The notes beneath the pieces are model-generated. The model saw only the letters and a list, made by a program, of their open reading frames with translations, was not told where the DNA came from and searched no databases. Shown here piece by piece: positions 7,509 to 14,470 of a stretch of 37,492 nucleotides of DNA. This stretch comes from Bradyrhizobium cytisi. Its GTDB lineage: Bacteria > Pseudomonadota > Alphaproteobacteria > Rhizobiales > Xanthobacteraceae. The stretch is taken from the NCBI RefSeq assembly GCF_008123515.1, contig NZ_VSSR01000080.1, forward strand, positions 1 to 37,492, written 5' to 3'. The number at the start of each line of letters is the position of its first letter. The stretch's first letter is position 1. The position numbers and the translations under genes are program-made.

Positions 7509-8207
7509 ATGGAGGCTGTAGCAAAAGTCCAACGCCAAATGGTGCGCCTGCGCGGGCGCTCTTATGTGGCCTTCGTGTTCGTGCCGACGGTTCCGATCCA
7601 GGACTGGCTGCTGGAGATCGACACCACCATCGCGCGCTCGCCGGGCTTCTTCGCCGGCCGGCCCGTGGTGATCGACCTGTCCTCGGTCGATCTCAGCCAG
7701 TCCGGCATTGGTCATCTCCTCACCAGCTTGCAGGATCGCAATATCCGCGTGCTCGGCATCGAGGGCGTGGAGGAGGCGCGGCTGACGCCGTCGATGCCGC
7801 CGCTGCTTTCGGGCGGGCGCAGTTGCGTGATCGAGCCGAGCGCGCCCAAGAAGCCCGAGGCAAAGGTCGAGACCAAGCCGACCTCGCTGCTGCTCGATAG
7901 CCCCGTGCGCTCCGGCCAGACCGTGATCTTCCCCGAAGGCGACGTCACCATTCTGGGCTCGGTCGGCTCCGGCGCCGAGGTCGTCGCCGGCGGTTCCATC
8001 CACATCTACGGCGCGCTCCGTGGCCGCGCCATGGCGGGCGTGAACGGTCACACCAGCGCGCGCATCTATTGCCAGAAGATCGAGGCCGAACTGCTTGCGA
8101 TTGATGGATTTTATCAGACTGCGGACGACATCGACGCCGCCTTGCGCGGCAAGCCGGCGCAGGCCTGGCTGCAGGGGAATACCATGCGAATTACAGCACT
8201 GAACTGA
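7509..8207 (+). CDS. minC: Septum site-determining protein MinC
   Basis: A 232-residue cell-division inhibitor. The N-terminal domain (about 1-105) contains the MinC_N pattern, including VVIDLSSVDLSQSGIGHLL. A linker rich in Lys, Pro and Glu follows, then the C-terminal beta-helix domain (about 125-225) with PEGDVTILGSVGSGAEVVAG and GSIHIYGALRGRAMAGV, the MinD-binding and dimerisation surface. MinC blocks FtsZ polymerisation away from midcell. It is first gene of minCDE, 21 bases before minD. The upstream 150 bases are AT-rich and likely hold the promoter. Confidence 0.97.
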   Translation: MEAVAKVQRQMVRLRGRSYVAFVFVPTVPIQDWLLEIDTTIARSPGFFAGRPVVIDLSSVDLSQSGIGHLLTSLQDRNIRVLGIEGVEEARLTPSMPPLLSGGRSCVIEPSAPKKPEAKVETKPTSLLLDSPVRSGQTVIFPEGDVTILGSVGSGAEVVAGGSIHIYGALRGRAMAGVNGHTSARIYCQKIEAELLAIDGFYQTADDIDAALRGKPAQAWLQGNTMRITALN

Positions 8208-8228
8208 CCAGCAAAGGAGATATTTCAG

Positions 8229-9044
8229 ATGAGTAAGGTACTGGTCGTGACATCAGGCAAGGGCGGGGTCGGCAAGACCACGACGACCGCCGCGCTGGGC
8301 GCCGCACTGGCGCAACGCGGCGACAAGGTCGTCGTCGTCGATTTCGACGTCGGCTTGCGCAACCTCGACCTCGTGATGGGCGCCGAGCGCCGCGTGGTGT
8401 TCGACCTCATCAACGTGGTGCAGGGTGTGGCGAAACTCCCGCAGGCGCTGATCAAGGACAAGCGGCTTGAGAACCTCTGGCTGCTGCCGGCCTCGCAAAC
8501 CCGCGACAAGGACGCGCTGACCGAGGAAGGCGTCGGCAAGGTCATCGACGACCTGCGCAGCCGCTTCGACTGGGTGATCTGCGACAGCCCGGCCGGCATC
8601 GAGCGCGGCGCCTCGATGGCGATGCGCTTTGCAGACGAAGCCGTGATCGTCACCAATCCGGAAGTCTCCTCGGTGCGCGATTCCGACCGCATCATCGGCA
8701 TGCTCGATTCCAAGACGGTGCGGGCCGAGAAGGGCGAGCGGGTCGAGAAGCACATTCTCATCACCCGCTACGATCCCTCGCGCGCCGCACGCGGTGAGAT
8801 GCTGACCATCGACGACATTCTGGAAATCCTCGCAACGCCCTTGCTCGGCATCATTCCGGAGAGCCAGGACGTGCTGAAGGCCTCCAATGTCGGCACGCCG
8901 GTGACGCTGTCGAACGCCGAAGGCGCGCCTGCGCGGGCCTATATCGACGCGGCGCGGCGGCTGTGCGGCGACACTGTGCCGATGCAGGTGCCGACCGAGC
9001 GCAAGGGTTTCATGGATCGTCTGCTGCGACGGAGGGCTGCATGA
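8229..9044 (+). CDS. minD: Septum site-determining ATPase MinD
   Basis: A 271-residue membrane-associated ATPase. The deviant Walker A KGGVGKTT is at residues 11-18, with the P-loop lysine and signature lysine intact. The switch region DFDVGLRNLDLVMG and the segment WVICDSPAGIERGA follow. The C-terminus (ERKGFMDRLLRRRAA) is the amphipathic membrane-targeting helix. MinD-ATP recruits MinC to the membrane and is displaced by MinE. A strong AAAGGAGAT site precedes the ATG. Its stop overlaps the minE start in ATGA. Confidence 0.98.
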   Translation: MSKVLVVTSGKGGVGKTTTTAALGAALAQRGDKVVVVDFDVGLRNLDLVMGAERRVVFDLINVVQGVAKLPQALIKDKRLENLWLLPASQTRDKDALTEEGVGKVIDDLRSRFDWVICDSPAGIERGASMAMRFADEAVIVTNPEVSSVRDSDRIIGMLDSKTVRAEKGERVEKHILITRYDPSRAARGEMLTIDDILEILATPLLGIIPESQDVLKASNVGTPVTLSNAEGAPARAYIDAARRLCGDTVPMQVPTERKGFMDRLLRRRAA

Positions 9045-9322
9045 GCATGGGTCTGCTCCGGCTTCTCCGTGGCAACAAGGCGTCCGCACCCGTCGCTCGC
9101 GAACGGTTGCAGATCCTGCTTGCCCATGAACGCGGCCAGCGCGGCCAGCCCGATCTGCTCGGCGTGCTGCGCGAGGAAATTCTCGCCGTCGTCTCCAGGC
9201 ACGTCACGCTGGATCCGACCAAGGTGATCGTGCGGCTCGAACGCGGCGACGAGGTCTCGACCCTCGAGGTCGATATCGAAGTGCCTAACGATTTCGAGCG
9301 CAAGCGCGTGGCGGTCGCGTAG
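9041..9322 (+). CDS. minE: Cell division topological specificity factor MinE
   Basis: A 93-residue protein, the usual size for MinE. The N-terminal anti-MinCD segment contains APVARERLQILLAHER. The C-terminal topological domain has DLLGVLREEILAVVSRHV and the beta strand KVIVRLERGDEVSTLEVDIE. It stimulates MinD ATPase and drives pole-to-pole oscillation. ATG 9041 overlaps the minD stop by four bases (ATGA), so it is translationally coupled. It completes an ordinary chromosomal minCDE operon. Confidence 0.97.
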   Translation: MSMGLLRLLRGNKASAPVARERLQILLAHERGQRGQPDLLGVLREEILAVVSRHVTLDPTKVIVRLERGDEVSTLEVDIEVPNDFERKRVAVA

Positions 9323-9362
9323 GGGACGACTGAAACTGAGTGGGTGATCTGGGGTGGGTGAG

Positions 9363-9400
9363 AAGGCGGTCCGCCGGGCATGGCGGACCGCCTTTGTTTT
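9363..9400 (+). terminator. Rho-independent terminator of minCDE
   Basis: A perfect 13-base stem, AAGGCGGTCCGCC (9363-9375) and GGCGGACCGCCTT (9382-9394), with loop GGGCAT is followed by TTTGTTTTT. It lies 40 bases after the minE stop. Confidence 0.92.
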
Positions 9401-9505
9401 TGCGGGCCGCGTGAGCGGAACGCGACACGCGGCTCGGTCGTTGTCAGCACTCCGGGGGGCGCGCGGGAGCGACGCACCGGGGCTACGTCAAACGGGAGAG
9501 CGCTC

Positions 9506-9691
9506 ATGATGTCCGAGGTCCAGGTCCACACCGTCGCGCGGCAGATGCTGGAACGGCATGGCTTTGCTGCGATCGCGAAGGCCGCGGAGCAGGCGCAGGC
9601 TTGCGAGGGCCGCGGCGAGGCCGACGAGGCCAGGGAATGGCGTCATATCGCCGACGCCATGAAGATCATGCGCGGTCCTGCCCACAGCTGA
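9506..9691 (+). CDS. Small hypothetical protein (61 aa)
   Basis: A helical, soluble 61-residue protein with HTVARQMLERHGFAAIAKA and EAREWRHIADAMKIM. It has no signal peptide or membrane segment. GGGAGAG 10 bases upstream of ATG 9506 serves as ribosome site. The pattern of a short helical domain with alternating Ala/Glu is common in Bradyrhizobium small proteins, but I do not recognise a named function. It stands alone, downstream of the minCDE terminator. Confidence 0.65.
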   Translation: MMSEVQVHTVARQMLERHGFAAIAKAAEQAQACEGRGEADEAREWRHIADAMKIMRGPAHS

Positions 9692-9736
9692 TCCGCGATC
9701 AAGCGGGTTAAGGCCTGCCGGTTCCCGCTCGGCAGC

Positions 9737-9991
9737 CTAGTGTTCGCCCCGGTCGGCGCCTTGCGTCATCGGCTTATGTTGCGTCTGCGGCTGGGCGCGC
9801 TCGCCGGTCTCCTTGCAGGGGAGCTGTTCCCAGGAGCCGTCCGCCGCCTGCTGATAGGCGCTGCAGGACGATGACGATGAGATCGCCTTGTCCTCACCCT
9901 TCTGGGCATCGGAATTCTTCGCGACGGCCGGGGCGGTCAGCACGGTGCTGATCGCGAGAGCTCCGGCCAAAACGAGATGGGCAATTCGCAT
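9737..9991 (-). CDS. Small exported hypothetical protein (84 aa)
   Basis: A signal peptide at residues 1-25 (MRIAHLVLAGALA..., cleavage after AVA) is followed by a polar mature part of about 59 residues with SSSSSC, a second Cys in LPCKE and a Gln/His-rich tail. The two cysteines could form one disulfide in the periplasm. A GGAGA site precedes ATG 9991. I do not recognise the family. Confidence 0.65.
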   Translation of the reverse strand: MRIAHLVLAGALAISTVLTAPAVAKNSDAQKGEDKAISSSSSCSAYQQAADGSWEQLPCKETGERAQPQTQHKPMTQGADRGEH

Positions 9992-10092
9992 GGGGGTCTC
10001 CTGTTCGAAGAAGCCGCATGCTGGCGAGGATTGTGACGATTCTTGGCCGCGACGGCGGTTCCGTCGCGGCGTGCTTAACGGCGAGGGAGTGC

Positions 10093-10485
10093 CTAGCCGC
10101 CCTTGCTGCGGATCAGGCCGGCAAGGCTCGTCTTCTGCTTTTCGCACCAATTGCTCATGCCCAGCCGGCGCTGGTCGAGATCGGTCGCTTGCGTCGCCAC
10201 CGCGACCTCGGCCATGACGTCGTCGGCCTGCTTCTCGCCCATCTTGCCGCCGGTATGCATGAAGGCGATCGCCTTGCGCACCTGCTCAGTGGTGCCGTCG
10301 GGCAGCTGCATCTGCTGCGCCTTCTGCACCAGATCCTGATAGACGACGTCCGTGCCCGGACACTGGACCTTGGCGGCAAAGGCCTGCAGGACCAGTGTCA
10401 CGTAGGTCGAGCGCGGATGCTCGTCAGCCGCTTGGGCTGGAGCTGCGATCAACAACAGGCCTGCTATCAGGAAAGGGGTGCGCAT
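10093..10485 (-). CDS. Exported hypothetical protein (130 aa)
   Basis: A 19-residue signal peptide (ending APAQA) is followed by a helical mature domain with two cysteines (VQCPGTDV and SNWCEKQK) likely to pair in the periplasm. The region PDGTTEQVRKAIAFMHTGGKMG is conserved-looking. A GGAGGA site lies just upstream of ATG 10485. Function is unknown; the helical domain could be a small binding or chaperone-like protein. It follows the preceding small exported gene on the same strand but is separated from it by about 100 bases. Confidence 0.75.
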   Translation of the reverse strand: MRTPFLIAGLLLIAAPAQAADEHPRSTYVTLVLQAFAAKVQCPGTDVVYQDLVQKAQQMQLPDGTTEQVRKAIAFMHTGGKMGEKQADDVMAEVAVATQATDLDQRRLGMSNWCEKQKTSLAGLIRSKGG

Positions 10486-10602
10486 CCTAGGGTCCTCCGC
10501 GTTTTTTTGGGAGGCTAGCGTCCGGCGCGCCGCAGCGCAATGGTCGCCGGCGGATTGCCGCTGACGAGCTGGTTCGAAGCGCCGGTGCGGGACACTCTTT
10601 TT

Positions 10603-10658
10603 CGACGCGTTTTCTTTACGCGAACCGGCACGTCCACTTCGCTCAAAAACGCTATGGC
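10603..10658. repeat. Palindromic element GCGTTTT...GCGAACCGG...AAAACGC, copy 1
   Basis: Arms GCGTTTT (10607-10613) and AAAACGC (10646-10652) enclose the conserved ACGCGAACCGG core. A second copy lies at 13861-13916. Both are immediately downstream of minus-strand genes, fitting a 3'-end role. This element type is widespread in Rhizobiales intergenic DNA. Confidence 0.75.
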
Positions 10659-10662
10659 CTGG

Positions 10663-10893
10663 CTAGCGACGCCAGGCCGGCACGGGATCGAGCGGCGTGC
10701 GATAGACCTCGTTGTGATCGCGATCGGTGACGCGCACCGCGCAACCCTTGCTCTGCAGCTCAGGCTTCACCTGCGACAGCTCGCTGGCCAATTGAACGGC
10801 GCGATCGGAGGCGACCTCGATGTCCTCGAGGATGATTCCGCCCTGGTTCTTGAACTCTTCACCAACCACGAGATCGAAGGAGTAGTACGGCAT
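10663..10893 (-). CDS. DUF6894-type small protein (76 aa)
   Basis: A 76-residue protein starting MPYYSFDLVVGEEFKNQGG, the pattern of the DUF6894 family of rhizobial small proteins (aromatic start, acidic turn, then an amphipathic helix ASDRAVQLASELSQV and a C-terminal strand CAVRVTDRDHNEVYRTPLD). These proteins are cytoplasmic and have no assigned biochemical function. ATG 10893 is preferred over 10941 because the family begins with this motif. It stands alone with a palindromic element at its 3' end. Confidence 0.8.
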   Translation of the reverse strand: MPYYSFDLVVGEEFKNQGGIILEDIEVASDRAVQLASELSQVKPELQSKGCAVRVTDRDHNEVYRTPLDPVPAWRR

Positions 10894-11094
10894 CCGAATT
10901 TCCCCGGTGTGACGACCCAAATCCTCAGACGAAGCCTTCAACGGAAGTCTTCAAAACGAGAGCGATCATACCACTGAGTCGATATCTATCCGATGAACGG
11001 AGCGCGCAATCTCTGTGCTTATGGCGCAGAAATGATGTGCAACATCCGAGTGCTTTAAGATTTTATTAAATATGTCGGCCTGATCATAAGGCAT

Positions 11095-11176
11095 CGAATT
11101 GCAGCAGAACCGGGCTCCGGGAACCGGCAGCTGCAAGAGAAGGCCGGCGGCATAAATCCCGACGGCCTTTTCTCAT
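11095..11176 (+). ncRNA. Candidate structured small RNA ending in a terminator
   Basis: In a 370-base gap between minus-strand genes, TTGCAGC (11099-11105) pairs with GCTGCAA (11130-11136) around an inner CCGG-GCT-CCGG hairpin. A second hairpin follows, AAGGCCG (11140-11146) with CGGCCTT (11163-11169), ending in TTTTCTC. This is the architecture of a bacterial sRNA. The hairpins could instead end the transcript of the neighbouring gene on the minus strand. No promoter was identified with confidence. Confidence 0.35.
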
Positions 11177-11261
11177 CGCGCCGAGCTGGGTATCACCGTA
11201 GTTGCACGGATTCACATCGTCACATCGAGTCTGACAGCTTGCGTTGTCGTTCGATGCAGGC

Positions 11262-12290
11262 CTAGTGCACCGGCATCGGTGGACGCACGACAGGTCCGTC
11301 ATCATCGGCAACGGCTTGCGTCGTCGCGACCGGTGGTGCCACCGGCGGCGGGACGGCGGCAGCTTGCGACGGCGGAGGTGCGAGCGGCGGCGAATAAGCC
11401 GGCATGTAGGTATGCGACACGACCGGCTTCGGCTTGCGGACAGGCGGCGGCATCGACCCCGGAGCGCGCGGTGGCAGCGCAGACACGCGCGCGCGTGGAT
11501 CGAGCGGCGGTTTCGCTTCGGCGACCGGCTTTGGCGCTGATGACTTCGCCATCTCGCGCACCATCTGCTCCTGGCCGGCCTTCAACTCGGCGATGTTCGC
11601 CTTGAGCTGCTCGATCTGCTGCGCCATTGCGGCGATGTCGCGCGTCATCGACTCCACTGTTTGCGACTCCACTGTTTGCGTGGCATCGGCTTGTGTCGCG
11701 GCGGGCGTGGCAGCAGGCGTGACAACTGGCGCTGCGGGCGCCGCCGCAGTCTGGTCGGCGGCCTGATCCTGTGCGACGGGCGGGACTGCCTGCGCGGCTG
11801 CAACCGGCGCTGTCTGCGACGTCGAAGGCAGCAGCGACGCCAGAGCCGGTGTCCATTCGGCGAGCATCTGCGTCGCGGTATCGCCGTGCTTCTCCCAGGC
11901 GATCGTGGCAGCGGCGCTGCCACCTGCAAACAGGAACGTGACGAACGCGCCGCGCAACCACTTACCAGCAGTCGATCGCTTCGGCCGGCTGCGACCATCG
12001 CTGGCCGTCACGCGCACGGCGGTGTCGACCGAGGGCGCTGCCGCTTGCGGCTTCGAGACGGGAATGAATTTCGGCTCCGGATGAACCTTCGGACTAATCT
12101 TGGGTTCCGGCACGAACTTCGGCTCAGGACGGGCCGTGAACGCGGGTGCAAGCGTGGCCGCCTCGCTGCTCACGCGCGAACCCCGCACCATTTCGGGTGA
12201 AATCTGGACGGCGTCGTGCGGATCGTTGTTGCTGACCGTGTCCTTCACGATCTCATCGACAATCTGCCGGCTGTTCAACGTCGCGAGCAT
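11262..12290 (-). CDS. Membrane-anchored coiled-coil, Pro-rich protein (342 aa)
   Basis: Starts at ATG 12290 after an AGAGGAGC ribosome site. The N-terminal part (about 1-95) is disordered with PEPKF-type repeats. A single transmembrane helix follows near 105-125 (GAFVTFLFAGGSAAATIAW), then an Ala/Pro/Thr-rich stretch with a 15-base tandem duplication encoding QTVES twice. A coiled coil comes next (SMTRDIAAMAQQIEQLKANI...), and the Pro-rich tail ends in RPPMPVH. The architecture parallels the protein at 33660-34769. A role as an envelope scaffold is inference; no catalytic motif is seen. Confidence 0.8.
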   Translation of the reverse strand: MLATLNSRQIVDEIVKDTVSNNDPHDAVQISPEMVRGSRVSSEAATLAPAFTARPEPKFVPEPKISPKVHPEPKFIPVSKPQAAAPSVDTAVRVTASDGRSRPKRSTAGKWLRGAFVTFLFAGGSAAATIAWEKHGDTATQMLAEWTPALASLLPSTSQTAPVAAAQAVPPVAQDQAADQTAAAPAAPVVTPAATPAATQADATQTVESQTVESMTRDIAAMAQQIEQLKANIAELKAGQEQMVREMAKSSAPKPVAEAKPPLDPRARVSALPPRAPGSMPPPVRKPKPVVSHTYMPAYSPPLAPPPSQAAAVPPPVAPPVATTQAVADDDGPVVRPPMPVH

Positions 12291-12573
12291 CGCAGCTCCT
12301 CTGAAGATTGGTCGTCCGCATTGGCGCGAGCCGATCTGTTGCATGAGCTCACCCCAAATCTAATCAGGTTGGCCCGATGTGGCACGAGTCCAGCCGGGTT
12401 TGACCAAAGCAAGGCGAGGCGATGGAGACATCGCGACGGTCTTCCGCCGTTTGTGGTGACGGAACCCGGGCAGCCGAACACGGCCACGTGTTCCGTGCTG
12501 CCATGTTTTCAGCACGATTTGGGCAGCATCTACGGGGGCTGGGGGCGCTGCTATCCGCTATCGGGGGCCGGCG

Positions 12574-13227
12574 GTGCCAAAATCTCTACTCGCTTTGTTC
12601 GTGCTTGCCTTGCTGCCGCTCGGCGGCTGCATGCAGACGACGCTCTCGCCATCGACGGATGCGAGCATGACGGTGCGCGACCGCCAGTTGCTGGCGCACA
12701 CACCTTACGCCCAGGCGAATGTGCCTGAGCAATATCTCCGCCACATCGTCGATTATCCGCGCAAAGAGCAGCCGGGCACGATCCTGGTCGATACCGATGC
12801 GCGCTACCTCTACTACGTGCTGCCCGACAGCAAGGCGATCCGCTACGGCGTCGCGGTCGGCGAAGAGGCGATGGCTTTCTCGGGCGTCGCGCGCGTGGGT
12901 CGTCTGGCGGAATGGCCGGACTGGGTGCCGACGGCAGAGATCCAGGCGCGGTTGGGGCCGTATCCGGCGCGCGTGGCCGGTGGTCCCGCCAATCCGCTGG
13001 GCGCGCGGGGCATCTATCTCTATGTCGGCAACAAGGACACGCTCTACCGCATTCACGGCACCAACCAGCCGGAATATATCGGGCAGGCGATCTCCTCGGG
13101 CTGCATCCGGATGCGCAACGAGGACGTGATCGATCTGTTCGACCGGGTGAAGCTCAACGCGACCGTCGTGGTGCTGCCACCCGGGCAGAACGCGCGGGTC
13201 GAGGCAGGGCCGAGCTGGCGCGGGTGA
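12574..13227 (+). CDS. L,D-transpeptidase (YkuD domain) lipoprotein
   Basis: A 217-residue protein starting at GTG 12574. A lipoprotein signal peptide ends in LGGC, with the lipidated Cys at residue 19. The YkuD catalytic domain spans about 68-200 and contains the signature IHGTNQP (His161) and ISSGCIRM (nucleophile Cys177). These enzymes cross-link peptidoglycan through meso-DAP residues or attach proteins to it, so this protein acts in the periplasm. It is monocistronic, transcribed away from the coiled-coil protein on the other strand. The catalytic residues are intact. Confidence 0.93.
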   Translation: MPKSLLALFVLALLPLGGCMQTTLSPSTDASMTVRDRQLLAHTPYAQANVPEQYLRHIVDYPRKEQPGTILVDTDARYLYYVLPDSKAIRYGVAVGEEAMAFSGVARVGRLAEWPDWVPTAEIQARLGPYPARVAGGPANPLGARGIYLYVGNKDTLYRIHGTNQPEYIGQAISSGCIRMRNEDVIDLFDRVKLNATVVVLPPGQNARVEAGPSWRG

Positions 13228-13288
13228 TGCAGCCGATCTGACCTGTCGCTTCCGCCGCGGGCGGTGACGGACGCGCGCCGTTCCGGCC

Positions 13289-13726
13289 CTAATCCTCTGG
13301 CCGAGCGACGCGCCATTGCAACGTTGTGGCTGTGCCATTGGCTTCGCCCGGCGCCTTGTCGGCCACTGACGTGTAGAGCGGGCGGTAGCGGAAGGCCCAC
13401 ATCTTGCTGCCGTCGTTGCGGGTAATCGGCGTGAAATCGCCGGTCGCCTGGGCATTCGCGGGCGCAGCAAGCGGAATCCAGGCCTCAGCGCATTTGCCGT
13501 CACAGCTCGACGTCTTGCCGCTGGTGTCACGCTCATAGAAGTAGAGCGTCATGCCGTTGAGATCGACGAGCTTGGGGCCCTGCTTGGTCAGAACGTAGCG
13601 CGCGGGGACGGGCACCGCCTCGGCCTTCGGCGCAGCAGGGGCTTCGCCGCCGCCGCCATGCCCATTCGCGAGCGCATGACCGGTAGACAGCGCGATGACC
13701 GCGGCGGCAATGACGAACCTGAACAT
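13289..13726 (-). CDS. Secreted PF03640/COG4315-type repeat protein (145 aa)
   Basis: Signal peptide 1-20 (ending ALA) precedes a His/Gly-rich linker. Two copies of the secreted-repeat module follow: the first around GPKLVDLNGMTLYFYERDTSG with SSCDGKCAEAWIPL, the second around ITRNDGSKMWAFRYRPLYTS. The Tyr-rich strands and CxxxC-type pair are the marks of the COG4315 lipoprotein-15 family, whose biochemical function is unknown. ATG 13726 is used; the TTG upstream lacks support. Confidence 0.85.
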   Translation of the reverse strand: MFRFVIAAAVIALSTGHALANGHGGGGEAPAAPKAEAVPVPARYVLTKQGPKLVDLNGMTLYFYERDTSGKTSSCDGKCAEAWIPLAAPANAQATGDFTPITRNDGSKMWAFRYRPLYTSVADKAPGEANGTATTLQWRVARPED

Positions 13727-13860
13727 CCGAAGCCCCAAACCGGCAAAGTTAATCGCGCGTTAAGCGCAGAATTGGAGACGACGGTAGCAACTGAAGGTTA
13801 GTTCCACGTTTCGCAGCACTGCGACAAATGCGGGCAAAACTACGGGGTTATGGCTTTTTG

Positions 13861-13916
13861 TCTGTCGCGTTTTCTCGACGCGAACCGGTACCCGCTTCGC
13901 TCGGAAGCGCTTTAGG
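13861..13916. repeat. Palindromic element GCGTTTT...GCGAACCGG, copy 2
   Basis: GCGTTTTCTCGACGCGAACC from 13867 onward matches the copy at 10603-10658 through CTTCGCTC and GCGCT. It overlaps the stop of the MarR gene, so its transcript would end with this hairpin. The right arm has diverged. Confidence 0.65.
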
Positions 13917-14370
13917 CCTCGCGCAGGGGCGCGCGGCTGAGCTCGTTGCCGGCGGCGATGGCCTTGCGCAAGAGCCGCATCAAATCCCCACCTTCCTTCG
14001 CGCTGAGACCGCGCAGCATTTTCTGCTGCGCGGATTCGACCGCGGGCGTGATCTTGCGCAGCGTTCGGCGGCCCTCGTCGGTGATCTCGAGCTCGCGGGC
14101 GCGGCGGTCGCGGCTACTGGCGCGACGCTCAGTGAGGCCCTTCTGTACGAGGCGATCGACCACGCCGGTGATGGTGGTCCGGTCATAGGCGATCAATCCT
14201 GCGAGCGTGACCTGGTCGAGCCCCGGATTGGCCTTGATGGTCGCAAGGGCCGCGTACTGCACCGGGGTGAGATCGAACCCGGCTTCGCCGACCTCGGCCA
14301 GAAACACGGCGACCGCGATCTGCTGGAACCGCCGCGCCAGATGGCCGGGCATATCGTTGTTGTCTTTCAC
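13912..14370 (-). CDS. MarR family transcriptional regulator of the adjacent monooxygenase
   Basis: A 152-residue winged-helix protein. The HTH is LDQVTLAGLIAYDRTTITGVVDRLVQKGL and the wing is ERRASSRDRRARELEITDEG, the conserved DxR..xLTxxG-type segment. It resembles repressors of aromatic-acid catabolism that respond to a phenolic ligand. It is divergent from the flavin monooxygenase; the 100-base gap carries a near-perfect dyad overlapping a promoter. Control of the monooxygenase and of itself is a strong inference from this layout. Confidence 0.92.
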   Translation of the reverse strand: MKDNNDMPGHLARRFQQIAVAVFLAEVGEAGFDLTPVQYAALATIKANPGLDQVTLAGLIAYDRTTITGVVDRLVQKGLTERRASSRDRRARELEITDEGRRTLRKITPAVESAQQKMLRGLSAKEGGDLMRLLRKAIAAGNELSRAPLREA

Positions 14371-14403
14371 CGAATTCTCCGTGAGCCGGGTCGACGGCTA
14401 TTA

Positions 14404-14432
14404 TTGACAAGTATACTGATAGTCAGCATACT
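14404..14432 (+). promoter_or_regulatory. Promoter with overlapping MarR-type operator
   Basis: TTGACA (14404-14409), a 17-base spacer and CATACT (14427-14432) form a sigma-70-like promoter for the monooxygenase. The dyad GTATACTGA-TAG-TCAGCATAC (14411-14431, 8 of 9 arm bases paired) fills the spacer and most of the -10 box. A bound repressor would exclude polymerase. Confidence 0.65.
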
Positions 14433-14470
14433 GAGCAATATCGGACAAGACGTCAACGGGAGAGGTGCTC

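Noticed and set aside
9041..9322. minD-minE ATGA overlap as an unusual feature
   Set aside because: Translational coupling of this type is ordinary for minCDE operons.
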